From: Saccharomycopsis malanga
Taxonomy: Eukaryota > Ascomycota > Saccharomycetes > Ascoideales > Saccharomycopsidaceae
Assembly (NCBI GenBank): GCA_004014935.1
Contig: CP025325.1
Span: 2,480,001 to 2,544,000 of the forward strand
DNA: 64,000 nucleotides
Direction: 5' to 3'
Shown: one piece after another, positions 1 to 9,444 of the stretch
Numbering within the stretch: the first letter of the stretch is position 1
How the letters are laid out: the number at the start of each line of letters is the position of its first letter
Made by a program: the position numbers and the translations under genes
The notes under the pieces: generated by a model
The model's input: only the letters and a program-made list of their open reading frames with translations
Database searches by the model: none
What the model was told of the DNA's origin: nothing

Positions 1-56
1 ATCTATTACTCTATTAGTGAATTAGTGAATTGAGATTTTGAGATTTGCGTGAGTAG

Positions 57-2174
57 TTACTGTAGCAAAAATCTCCAAAGAGCGTCTTCATCTTGGAAAT
101 TGTTATTGAAAAGAGTAACAAGATAGAAATTGTCATGGATATTTTTGATCAATTTGTAAGAATTCTTCAACTTGCAGTTGTCGTCCTGTATGCTTATATC
201 CTTCTTAGACTTGTTATTATTGTACTTTATCAAATACAAATTCGCCCATTCTTGTAAGATTTTGAATGCTTCATCTTTCCAAGCTTTGAAAGACTCTTCT
301 TCAATAATGGTTGTTTGAACAATCTCTTTATTTGGAAAGACACCCCACGTCACTGCAGTAGCTCTGTTGTTAGGGCAAATATTCGTATGAAAACCAGCAT
401 GTTTTGTATTGCCACTTGCCTTATCTACAACTTTACCTGCCTTGGCTGCATAGTAGCTGATCTCATTATTCAACGAGGCTTCCTGTTGATCAGAACTCAA
501 TTTATTGTATCTGTTGATAGCAGGCTTCAACTTGGATTCCCAATCACTGCTTGAAACAAGCAATTCAATGTATGATTTCTGGTACAAGTATCCGTTTCGA
601 GAACCCCATCCAAATACACTATCAGTGGAATCACAACCGTTGAGACTTGGCTGAGAGGAAAGAGAAAACCAATGTTTTGAGTTAATGTCAAATAACTCTT
701 CTTGAATGAGCAAAGTCTCTGCATTTATTTCCAAATCGGAAAATGGTAATGCTGGGATCTTTTTACTAAGGTAGTCAATGAACAAAGTGGCAATGTCATC
801 CAAGGATTGCGGGGCTCCCCACAATTCCTCAATAGGATCTTGAACTCCTAGAGGAACCTTCAAAGATGGCCCATAACCATCAATCTCACCGTATGCCGGA
901 GATCTGGAATCACCAAATCTACCATTAGGGAACTCATCCCAGGTAGCTTCTTTACCCAATGTACCTACACCAGTTGAAATTGCCAAAATATCTTTCCTGG
1001 ATAATCTCTGGCTGCCAGACTTTGTGTCCAGCAACTTTCTGAGTTGATGTTTGTCTGAAGCAAAACGGTCATCAGCTAGTTTGTTTTCCACTACGACAGG
1101 GGAAGGCGATGGAGATTTAGAAGGTTTGGACTCACTTATTATATGTTCTAGTAGCAAACCAGTAGCACCTTGTTGATGGTGGTTAGCACGCGTGCCTTCT
1201 ACATTGGCATACTTTTGCAAAATCTCTGATTTGGATACCAACTTGGCAATAGAACTTTCCAAATTCAAAGAGTAAAAATGAATTCCTTTTGTTTTACTTT
1301 GAGACTTAGCAACAAACTCTTCAATGATCAGATTCAAAACATCAATTCCAATTTCTTTTACTTTACGGTCATCGCTTTGAATACTGAAAGGGAAACTATT
1401 CAATATGGACTTTGGAATAGACGCATGGGAAAGTTTAGATACTCTCTGGAAAAGCTGATAATTGTTGATAGGAATCAAGCCAGGTATTATAGGGACATTT
1501 CTTAATACTTCATATTCCAAAGCTTTTTTCTCAAATTTCAAGTACTGATCGACACTAAAAAATAATTGGGTGATAATAAAATCTGCCCCGGCTTCTACCT
1601 TTTCCACCAAATAAGGCAAGTCTGACTCAAAGTTTTGGTTAGAGTTGTCTGATCCGTCTACATGTCCATCGGGATACGCAGCCACTCCCACAGCAAAATA
1701 GTCACCATATTCCTTCTTTATGTATCTGACCAAATCAACAGCATAATTGAATTCAACCTCATCACTTTTGTCGTCCAAAGACAAACTCAGAGCATTGAGG
1801 TCCTCTTCAAGGATTTCTGCTCTTGGAGGGTCACCTCGAAGAGCAAGGATGTTTCTAATACCGGCTTCTTTGGCTCTGCTGAGAGCACTGTCAATGATCT
1901 CTTTCTTGGTATTGGTGCAGGTCAAATGAAGACAAGTATTCAAATTCAACTCTTTCTGACAATAAATAGCTAATTCTAGTGATCTATCTGAAGTAGATCC
2001 ACCAGCACCCCATGTTACGCTGACAAATAGGGGATTCAAAACAGACATTCTCTCAATTCTCGCTATCAAGTTCTTGAACCCACAGTCCGTCTTGGGAGGG
2101 AAGAATTCTAACGAAATAAACCCATCCCCGGACGTCCTAGAAAGGCTGTTCAATGCAATATTTATTTTGGACAT
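57..2174 (-). CDS. MET12: Methylenetetrahydrofolate reductase, Met12 type
   Basis: The 705-residue product is a eukaryotic methylenetetrahydrofolate reductase, which reduces 5,10-methylene-THF to 5-methyl-THF for methionine synthesis in the cytosol. The N-terminal half (about residues 15-310) is the FAD-binding TIM barrel, with SLEFFPPKT, VTWGAGG, HLTCTNT, NILALRGDPPR and GADFIITQLF. The C-terminal half is the regulatory domain, with ATWDEFPNGRFGDSRSPAYGE and TWGVFPN...QTTIIEEESFKAW. From memory of the two yeast isozymes, the SLEFFPPKT and TWGAGGSTS motifs fit Met12 better than Met13. Yeast Met12 is about 657 residues; the extra length lies mainly in a Ser/Pro-rich linker near residues 350-390. 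The ATG at 2174 starts directly with the conserved region. A TGTGGC core lies about 125 bp upstream. Confidence 0.93.
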   Translation of the reverse strand: MSKINIALNSLSRTSGDGFISLEFFPPKTDCGFKNLIARIERMSVLNPLFVSVTWGAGGSTSDRSLELAIYCQKELNLNTCLHLTCTNTKKEIIDSALSRAKEAGIRNILALRGDPPRAEILEEDLNALSLSLDDKSDEVEFNYAVDLVRYIKKEYGDYFAVGVAAYPDGHVDGSDNSNQNFESDLPYLVEKVEAGADFIITQLFFSVDQYLKFEKKALEYEVLRNVPIIPGLIPINNYQLFQRVSKLSHASIPKSILNSFPFSIQSDDRKVKEIGIDVLNLIIEEFVAKSQSKTKGIHFYSLNLESSIAKLVSKSEILQKYANVEGTRANHHQQGATGLLLEHIISESKPSKSPSPSPVVVENKLADDRFASDKHQLRKLLDTKSGSQRLSRKDILAISTGVGTLGKEATWDEFPNGRFGDSRSPAYGEIDGYGPSLKVPLGVQDPIEELWGAPQSLDDIATLFIDYLSKKIPALPFSDLEINAETLLIQEELFDINSKHWFSLSSQPSLNGCDSTDSVFGWGSRNGYLYQKSYIELLVSSSDWESKLKPAINRYNKLSSDQQEASLNNEISYYAAKAGKVVDKASGNTKHAGFHTNICPNNRATAVTWGVFPNKEIVQTTIIEEESFKAWKDEAFKILQEWANLYLIKYNNNKSKKDISIQDDNCKLKNSYKLIKNIHDNFYLVTLFNNNFQDEDALWRFLLQ

Positions 2175-2692
2175 CGTAAATAGCTGGATAGTTGTGTATG
2201 CTCAAGATTGCCATTGAAAGAATGCTTAATTTCATCTCAAGTCCTCATAGATGTATGACTAGTTCATCGAGAATAAGATCATCGCGCTTACGTAATGAGC
2301 CACACCTAAACACCACACCCTAACACCAGAAAGTATGTGGTATAATGTGAAGGACTTTTTAGTGTTTAGTTAAGCTGGACGTAGTTTAGGTAGTTGAAGG
2401 TGACTATAACGAGGCAGGTTTGGTATTTGTTGTGATTAGAGTGCTTTTTATCGTGTATATCTTGTGGGGCTTTTTATGTAGCGTTTGGCGTGCATTTTTC
2501 ACGCGAAAAACTGGCGAAAAAAACTACCAAACGGACATAATAACAGTTGTTAGTGTATATATAAATTAGTAAATAGGTGAGCTGAGATAGATAAACTATT
2601 GGGTTGTCATCTGTGTATTGGTGATTGATCTGTTTTGAGAGGACTTGAATTGGTCTTTCAATAAAAGCGGCGAATTTATTCCAAGATACATA
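2175..2692. promoter_or_regulatory. Divergent promoter, MET12 / bromodomain gene
   Basis: This 518 bp gap separates two divergent starts. It holds GCCACA (reverse TGTGGC, the core recognised by Met31/Met32 in Saccharomyces) at 2299-2304, near MET12. It also holds ACGCGAAA at 2501-2508, which resembles an SBF/MBF cell-cycle element, and a TATA-like stretch near 2557. All assignments are from short motifs only. Confidence 0.35.
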
Positions 2693-5600
2693 ATGGATTT
2701 GGACAATACGCTTCATAAACTTGTATGTTCGCAGATAATATATAGCGAGTTATCAAGGCTTAAACAAGATAACAGGTTAGAGAATTCACTAGCATTATCG
2801 TATTTGACGTCATCTCTTCGAGAAAGCCCGCTAATAGGCGGGGACTATTTAAAGCGATTCTATTCAAAAAGCGCGACGTTAGATCCCAATCAGGGAGCGA
2901 ATACCAATACCTCACACAGTAAAGATCTGTTGCTCAAAATTGATGAACAGTATGTATTGAATGTGCTAATATCCAACATACAACTACTCTATCTCAAGCA
3001 GACCAAAGGTCAAACCTTAAATGAAAAATCATTATTCAACATAAGCAAAGTCAAGAACGAACCAGATGGTCTCGACAGCATTGTGATCAAATTGACCCAG
3101 CCAGTAGATGCAAAGCTTGATTTCTTCAAGAACTTGATCTTCCAGTTCAATAATATTGTTAAAAAGTTGCTCCTATATGATATAAAAAACCTTGAGAAAA
3201 ATTACAAAAACTTCAGTCAAGATATTGAGTTGATTGAAAGTGACAAATTTACCGAGGAGATGCTTTTGAAGGATGATGAGGAGTTTAGACTGAAAAGGAG
3301 CCATCGGTCGCACAATCAAGCCAAGAGGGATATTAATTATACTAATAATATCAATACTACTGTGAACTCACCAAAAGTTACTAATGAAGGCCCCGAAAGT
3401 GCTTCTAGACACAATGAAACTTCGCCAAAAGTGGCAGCAAAAATCCTACAACCTTCCAAACCAGAGACCACTACAGAACCAGCTGGCACTGTTGAGCCTT
3501 CAAAAACTCAAATCTCTGAAGCAGGAGATAATGTTGCTACGGATCAGCAAATACAAGAAGCAAAAGACAGATTACTTCTGAAACATAACTTGTCAGATGC
3601 TTCTAATAATATAAATGAGCAAATTAAAAAGTTGCAAGATAAAGTCAAGCGAGAAGTTTCTTTAGAAACGAAAGAAATGCCGCGATCAGTTAACGAAATT
3701 GCTCCCCCAAAACTTAATATTCCTTTGATCAATACCGGGTTGAACAAAAATGCCAAAAACTTAGCTGTTGCAAATGCCAACTTTCTTGATAATCTAAGAA
3801 ACAAAGCATCGGATTCCGGTAATATCGATGCCACCAGGGAAAGAGATCTTGCTTTGACAAAAGAGATTTTACAATCTAGAAAGTCTTTCATTATTAATGA
3901 CTCCAACGCTGCTGTTGAAACAGATAAACAGCGTAATTTAGCTGCGATCGACTCCCAGTTGAATGAGATTAACGCACAACTAAGCGAAAAAAGTGCTGGT
4001 GTAGCTCAAGTCACTCTTAATGAACCTAAACAGGCAGCTTTGAAAGCTGCTATAGTGGAAGCTGCAGAGACCAAGGTGCCAGCCAAACAGGCAGCCGAGA
4101 AGATCTCTGCTGTGTCCGAGCCAACGAGAGAAGATAAGCCTGCTGAAGAAATCAACTCATCTGAAGCAAAGTTGTTAGATCAGGTACCCATCGAAATAGA
4201 GAAAACTGAACCTTCTGAGATGCTTAATGAGGAGGCCGTTGACAAGGATATAGTTGATAGGAACGAGCTAGATACACAGGCTAAGGACACTGCCATTGAG
4301 GTCGTCGAGGTTGAAGACAGGGCAGAGGAGGCTGTAGTAGCTGGAGAAACTGTAGGACATAAAGAGAATCCACAAAGTGTAGAAGAGCCAGAACAAGACA
4401 AACAGGCAGAAAAAGCAGAGAAAACAACTTTGCAAGATACGCCCGTAGAGGGACCAATACAAGCAGAAAATGAGGAAGAATCACAACAGGAGGAACAGAA
4501 ACAAGTTGGTAAAGAGTCAACCTCTACTTCTGAAGACAACGCTGATAATTTCCATGATACAGTAGATAATCTAAAAAGGGATCAAGAGCAGATCGATGAG
4601 GATGAGAACGTTGACCAGGTTGCTGAAGTATCAAATGTCAAATCAACAAATGTTGAACCACCAGTCTTTGACCCAAGTCCTATCTACACAGAAGCTGAAA
4701 ATGACATTAAAGACAAGGAGGAAGCTTCTACTGTCAGTGATAAAAAATCCGACAAACCATTAGAAAGCAAAAAGAAAGAAGACAAGAGATCAACGATAAG
4801 AAGCCTTCGAAGCTCCACTACTGCTGAGCAACTTCAAACAGAAGTTAAAAGACAAACAAGAAGCGGCAGAAGAGTAAGTGGTAAAGCGGCAGAACCTACG
4901 GAACATGATGATAAACAAGAGCCTACAGAGTCTATGATAGAGGAGGATAAACATGTGAGAGTTCAGGTGCCAAATGAAGCAGCGGAAGTAGAAACGAAAA
5001 ACAATGATGACAAAGAATCAGTGGAAACTGGTAAGTCAGCGGGCGAGGCAGGAGCTAATAAAGAACAAAGTTTGAAAGAAGAACCTAAAGAAAAAGAACC
5101 TAAAGAAGAAGAACCTAAAGAAGAAGAACCTAAAGAAGAAGAAATTAAAGAAAAAGAAACGAAAGAAGAAGAAACTAAAGAAAAAGCGGAAGAGGGTGAT
5201 AATAATATTGATACTCGGAGAAGAACCAGAAGTAGATCGGTTAAACGTTCTGAGGACGAATCCAACGATGTACGAACCGATAGTGCAAAGGCTCAAACAC
5301 TGAGAAGAAGAACAAGAAGCAGATCCTTAAAGCGCGAGGAGGACGAGCAGGCAAATCCTATCAACAAACAGGAAGCAGATGTCTATGACAAAGCAAAAGA
5401 CGATTATAAAACAGAAAAAGGTGATAAATTGAAAGATAGCGGTGAAACAAAAGAGAATGATAAAACACAAAATGTTGATGAAGCAACCGATGAAGACGAA
5501 AACAAACAAAATCGAGCAACTGAAGAAGCAGAAGGTGAGAAAAGGCCAAAAAGAGGTAGAACAGCAACTGACAAACGGAAATTACGTGGTTCTTCAGGAT

Positions 5601-6010
5601 CAAGAACGCGTCAATCCAAAAAACAAAAACTACGTGATTCTACACCTCCTGTGACGGCAGGCGGTCCAATCAATAAAAAATTTGTGACTCTTGCCATGCA
5701 ACTAATTGCGAATATTTCGTTTTTAAAATTTGCATCACCCTTCTTAACTCCAGTGAATGAGAATGACGCGCCAAACTACTACTCTGTCATCTACGAACCG
5801 CGGGATTTGAAAACCATCAAAACAATGGTGAAAACTGGGGAAATCACCACGTCTCAGCAGCTCCAACGGGAACTTATGCTTATGTTTTCCAACGCAATCA
5901 TGTATAATAGAAGTGATACTGACATGAGTAAATGGGCAGTCGAAATGCAAGAGGAGTCAAGCAAAGTTATTGACTTGTTTGCCGAAGCAGAGAGAGATGC
6001 GCAAAGCTGA
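2693..6010 (+). CDS. BRD8/Bdc1-like bromodomain protein (probable NuA4 subunit)
   Basis: A 1105-residue protein with a C-terminal bromodomain at about residues 997-1098. The bromodomain shows the ZA-loop pattern APNYYSVIYEPRDLKTIK and the acetyl-lysine-binding Asn in NAIMYN. The stretch LQRELMLMFSNAIMYN...MAVEMQ-like follows human BRD8 and fission-yeast Bdc1, subunits of the NuA4/TIP60 histone acetyltransferase. The N-terminal 150 residues are a compact domain. Between them lies about 750 residues of charged, disordered sequence, including Lys/Glu repeats from about residue 797 encoded by 15-bp DNA units (5074-5186), and two RRRTRSRS(V/L)KR motifs. The start is the ATG at 2693; the frame is open further upstream but only from a non-ATG codon. 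The nuclear NuA4 role is inferred from bromodomain type. Confidence 0.75.
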   Translation: MDLDNTLHKLVCSQIIYSELSRLKQDNRLENSLALSYLTSSLRESPLIGGDYLKRFYSKSATLDPNQGANTNTSHSKDLLLKIDEQYVLNVLISNIQLLYLKQTKGQTLNEKSLFNISKVKNEPDGLDSIVIKLTQPVDAKLDFFKNLIFQFNNIVKKLLLYDIKNLEKNYKNFSQDIELIESDKFTEEMLLKDDEEFRLKRSHRSHNQAKRDINYTNNINTTVNSPKVTNEGPESASRHNETSPKVAAKILQPSKPETTTEPAGTVEPSKTQISEAGDNVATDQQIQEAKDRLLLKHNLSDASNNINEQIKKLQDKVKREVSLETKEMPRSVNEIAPPKLNIPLINTGLNKNAKNLAVANANFLDNLRNKASDSGNIDATRERDLALTKEILQSRKSFIINDSNAAVETDKQRNLAAIDSQLNEINAQLSEKSAGVAQVTLNEPKQAALKAAIVEAAETKVPAKQAAEKISAVSEPTREDKPAEEINSSEAKLLDQVPIEIEKTEPSEMLNEEAVDKDIVDRNELDTQAKDTAIEVVEVEDRAEEAVVAGETVGHKENPQSVEEPEQDKQAEKAEKTTLQDTPVEGPIQAENEEESQQEEQKQVGKESTSTSEDNADNFHDTVDNLKRDQEQIDEDENVDQVAEVSNVKSTNVEPPVFDPSPIYTEAENDIKDKEEASTVSDKKSDKPLESKKKEDKRSTIRSLRSSTTAEQLQTEVKRQTRSGRRVSGKAAEPTEHDDKQEPTESMIEEDKHVRVQVPNEAAEVETKNNDDKESVETGKSAGEAGANKEQSLKEEPKEKEPKEEEPKEEEPKEEEIKEKETKEEETKEKAEEGDNNIDTRRRTRSRSVKRSEDESNDVRTDSAKAQTLRRRTRSRSLKREEDEQANPINKQEADVYDKAKDDYKTEKGDKLKDSGETKENDKTQNVDEATDEDENKQNRATEEAEGEKRPKRGRTATDKRKLRGSSGSRTRQSKKQKLRDSTPPVTAGGPINKKFVTLAMQLIANISFLKFASPFLTPVNENDAPNYYSVIYEPRDLKTIKTMVKTGEITTSQQLQRELMLMFSNAIMYNRSDTDMSKWAVEMQEESSKVIDLFAEAERDAQS
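5074..5186 (+). repeat. 15-bp coding repeat (Lys/Glu/Pro)
   Basis: Tandem degenerate copies of CCTAAAGAAGAAGAA encode repeated PKEEE and then KEKETKEEE inside the bromodomain gene. The unit is a multiple of three, so copy-number change would keep the frame. Such low-complexity tracts usually vary between strains. Confidence 0.8.
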
Positions 6011-6970
6011 GGGCTATTGTTGACAGCAAACAATGTTATCTTTATATTCGTAAACCATTGTTTCAGCCTTTGACGTCCACAGTAGGCGTTGCTTAAATAG
6101 GGTGTTTAGTAAGAGCCGAATCAGTTTAGAATGTATATTTATCGTATTCAAGCCGTATAAAAAAACTTACGTGTAATTTATACAAACCATCTCTGCTTTG
6201 CATTCCTTTGATAGAATTTGAATCATCCGCCATGGTTATAATGTATATTGCAAGAGAGACCATTTGTATACTTACAAGTATGTCTATCTCAGTACGAAAC
6301 GTTAGTATAATGCCTACCTCAGACTGAAAATGCATAGCAACTCCCTTACATATAATACGCTTGCAAAAAACAACTGGTGACGTAATGCCTAAACCAAAAT
6401 ATACACTACTAATAAAAACGACCCATATTTATTTCGTCTATCAAACGGCAGTTATTTTCCTCTCACACCAACACTAGAAAGCCGTTAGCCTCTGCTGCGA
6501 CTGTATGCATGCTGATGCGAGATACCTTCATGCGCGGCCGAAAAATTCCCAACCTGCAGAACCCAGAGCCCAGTAGGTTTTTGGTAGTAATGAAGACTCA
6601 TTGGGCAAGCCATTTGACTGGCATTGTTAACATACTCCAGTATGATCTTTATCTCTGTATCCTATTTTGCTGTGGATCTGTTGTGGCTTGCAGATCCCAT
6701 CTTTTGCCGTTGTATGTAGGCAGGAATTTTATCGTTAATTCGCGCTAGACGCATCCCATTTTGTTAGCTTATCTCTAGAAAATCAATAAAACGTAGCTCT
6801 GGCCACTTTTCGGCTTTAATTTTGCCATTATATGAGAGGTTTGAAAAAGTTTTTGCCTGTGGAAGGTTGAAAAAGTAGCAAGAAAATCTCATTCCATATA
6901 TGGATATTATATATCCTGTCATACAAGTAATAAACATATGGTTGCATCTTCAAATCAATAAACAATAGAA
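6011..6970. promoter_or_regulatory. Intergenic region upstream of the permease gene
   Basis: This 960 bp gap lies between two plus-strand genes. It holds ATGCATGC (6505-6512), CATGCGC (6529-6535) and CGGCCGAAAAATTC (6535-6548), a group that recurs in other promoters of this window. A TATA-rich palindromic stretch lies at about 6895-6918, close to the permease start. Short open frames here look accidental. Confidence 0.35.
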
Positions 6971-9025
6971 ATGGGCTCAAAGCAAATAAATAGTATAGCA
7001 AATCCTCGTGTGACAGACAAATTTATAATTGTTGAAGACACGGGAGACGACAGCAGGCAAAGCTCTGCCAGAACAACTATTGCGTCCGTTTCCTCAATAA
7101 ACCGTCCAAAGATGACTAAAAGAAGAGCATTTGACAACAGATCAATTCTGCTGTACGACAAGAGTTTCCTCGAGACAACTAGTTACTTTAAAACCCATTC
7201 AAGAAACGCTGCAGTCCAGGATAGCAAATCAATCAAGTCAATGAGTGATATTCAAAGCACTGACTCAACATTATGTGGTAGCACCATTAATCAAAAAGTG
7301 TTTGTTCCAATAAATTATGATACTAATATCCTGGGAGACGATTATTCAGCGACCCTGATGTCTGATTACGATCCTAATTATCCATACCAGAATAATGAAC
7401 CAGAAAAAAAACGAAAGCTTATCCAAGGACTTGGGTCTCATACAGTTGCATTTATTACGCTATGTTCTGTTTTTGGAACAGGTTTATTTATGACGTCCTC
7501 AACAATATTGCAGATAGGAGGTCCTTTATCTTTAATAATGGGCTACGGGTTCATGGGCTTGCTTGCTTACCAAGTTGTGAGTGCCTTGTCAGATATGTCT
7601 ACGTATATTCCTTTACCTGACAACTTTAGTGGTTTCGCGCAGAGATTTGTTGATCCTGCTTTAGGTTTTGCAACAGGATATGCCTTTCTTCTCACATTTT
7701 TACTATTTGCTCCAAACCAAATCTCGGCTGCTACTTTAGCTATGTCTTACTGGATAGATCCAAAAGTAATCACACCGGCGATTTGGATATTATTATTCAT
7801 CATCTTGATTGCTCTTGTGAATTATTGTAAAATCACCAAGTATGCCTTTCTAGTAGACGCATTCATTATCACCAAGCTTCTAATCTATTTCATTATAGCA
7901 GTAACATTCATATGTCTCATATTAGGAGGGGGGCCAAAACACGATAGAATAGGCTTCAGATACTGGAAAAACCCAGGCTGCTTAGCTGCTTACGGAAAGA
8001 TACAAGGCCCAGGTGGTAAAATCGCAGGCCTTCTTATATCTATAACAAAAAGTGTTTGGAGTTATGTTGGTATCGAGAGCTTTTCGGTGGCAGCCATAGA
8101 AACGGCTAATCCAAGAGAGAAAATTCCAAAAGCTAAAAGGATTCTTTTCAACATTCTTTTACCTACTTATATAATTGTAGCATTCCTTGTTGGGCTTGCT
8201 GTCGCCCATAATGATCATTCATTGAGGCTTCGAAACAATAACCTACTTGAGGATGCCAAAGGAAGTGTTATTTTCATTGCATTATACAATGCCTCTTTGA
8301 ATAGCATGGGTAATTTTATCAATGCTGCTCTTCTTATATTCATATTCTCAGCAGCCAACACCGGTTTCTACTTGAGTACTCGAATCTTATATGGCTTATC
8401 CGCCAGTGGTAATGCCCCAAAATGTTTCACATACACAACTAAAAGTGGTGTACCGTTATGTTCCTTCCTCCTTGTATTAGGCTTTAATGTTATTGCTTTT
8501 GCCAGTGCAAGAGAAAAGACTGCACACATTTACCACTATTTTGTTGATGCAATCTCTCTTTTTAGTTTAATCAACTGGGCATGCATTCTAATAACCCATA
8601 TACGCTTTTTGTCTGCCTTTAAAAAGCAAAACATGGTACGTGAATTTAAAGCATATGTTCCAAAGTCAAGTACCTCTGTCATCCCTTCATCAATAGCTCT
8701 TGTCAGCACTGTTCTTTTGGTATTCCTCAACAATTTGCAGACATACATTGACAGTGCAATCCAGCACACTTTCAAGGCAAAAGAGTTCTTTGCTGGTATA
8801 ATTGCTATTCCTGTTTTTATTGCTCTATATTTGGGCTACAAATTGTATTATAAAACATCTGTAATTGATTTACAAAACGCAGACTTGTTCTTTTACAGAG
8901 ACGTAATTGACCGCCAAGAAAAGGAGTATCTCGAAAATAAGCTCGAACAATTGAACAGTCCAGCAAATCCAAATTTTGTTCAACGGTTGAGAAGCAAGAT
9001 AAATCCCGTCAAAACAGAAATTTGA
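6971..9025 (+). CDS. Amino-acid permease (APC superfamily, YAT family)
   Basis: A 684-residue plasma-membrane-type permease with about 12 predicted membrane segments starting near residue 158. The family signature in the first segment is FGTGLFM, followed by IGGPLSLIMGYGFMG. Other family hallmarks are GFRYWKNPG, IESFSVAAIETANPREKIPKA (fungal amino-acid permeases have E-AGE/NPRK here), SAANTGFYLSTRILYGLSASGNAPK and a C-terminal LGYKLYYKT. The soluble N-terminus of about 155 residues is long for a transporter, which usually has 60-90; the amino-acid sensor Ssy1 also has a long one, but sequence similarity does not clearly place this protein with Ssy1. Substrate cannot be told. The ATG at 6971 is the first in frame. 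It converges on the gene to its right. Confidence 0.85.
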   Translation: MGSKQINSIANPRVTDKFIIVEDTGDDSRQSSARTTIASVSSINRPKMTKRRAFDNRSILLYDKSFLETTSYFKTHSRNAAVQDSKSIKSMSDIQSTDSTLCGSTINQKVFVPINYDTNILGDDYSATLMSDYDPNYPYQNNEPEKKRKLIQGLGSHTVAFITLCSVFGTGLFMTSSTILQIGGPLSLIMGYGFMGLLAYQVVSALSDMSTYIPLPDNFSGFAQRFVDPALGFATGYAFLLTFLLFAPNQISAATLAMSYWIDPKVITPAIWILLFIILIALVNYCKITKYAFLVDAFIITKLLIYFIIAVTFICLILGGGPKHDRIGFRYWKNPGCLAAYGKIQGPGGKIAGLLISITKSVWSYVGIESFSVAAIETANPREKIPKAKRILFNILLPTYIIVAFLVGLAVAHNDHSLRLRNNNLLEDAKGSVIFIALYNASLNSMGNFINAALLIFIFSAANTGFYLSTRILYGLSASGNAPKCFTYTTKSGVPLCSFLLVLGFNVIAFASAREKTAHIYHYFVDAISLFSLINWACILITHIRFLSAFKKQNMVREFKAYVPKSSTSVIPSSIALVSTVLLVFLNNLQTYIDSAIQHTFKAKEFFAGIIAIPVFIALYLGYKLYYKTSVIDLQNADLFFYRDVIDRQEKEYLENKLEQLNSPANPNFVQRLRSKINPVKTEI

Positions 9026-9444
9026 TATTCGTGGTCAAATTCTTTCCAAATATTATTTTCATATATTCAGGGATTTTCAAAAATTTAGTGTTTGAATCAT
9101 CCTATTTTATCTAAAAATGTGTTTACTTTGAAAAATACGTTAGCATTAGCATCAGCATTAGCATTTCTTTTTATTTTATATCTTTTTCCAAGGAGTTATG
9201 ATTGATTTTTGCATTTTGGTTTTCCAGCATTGTCTTATTGAATACAAAAGCACTTTTATATGGCTTTCAGCAAAGAATGTTTGTAAACTGCATGCTATGA
9301 AGCTTTATGTAAACATGTAGAAACATGATATCAATACAAAATTCATATATTGTACAAATAATAAAGCTATATGATGATGTAGTAGCGAAACTTGAATTAG
9401 TTGCGGAATATAAGTATAAATATGAATGTAGTGGGGTCAGACAA
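9026..9444. other. Convergent 3' intergenic region with a short AGCATT repeat
   Basis: The gap lies between two 3' ends. A small array of TTAGCA/ATCAGCA units lies at about 9140-9166. The rest is AT-rich 3'-UTR-like sequence with AATAAA-type signals; no gene is seen. Confidence 0.5.

Noticed and set aside
4180-4539. Long antisense Ser-rich frame inside the bromodomain gene
   Set aside because: It is the mirror of the Glu/Ala/Lys-rich coding repeats on the plus strand, which create stop-free antisense frames.
6509-6748. 79-codon open frame upstream of the permease
   Set aside because: It overlaps the regulatory motif cluster, and its Cys-rich translation has no recognisable pattern.
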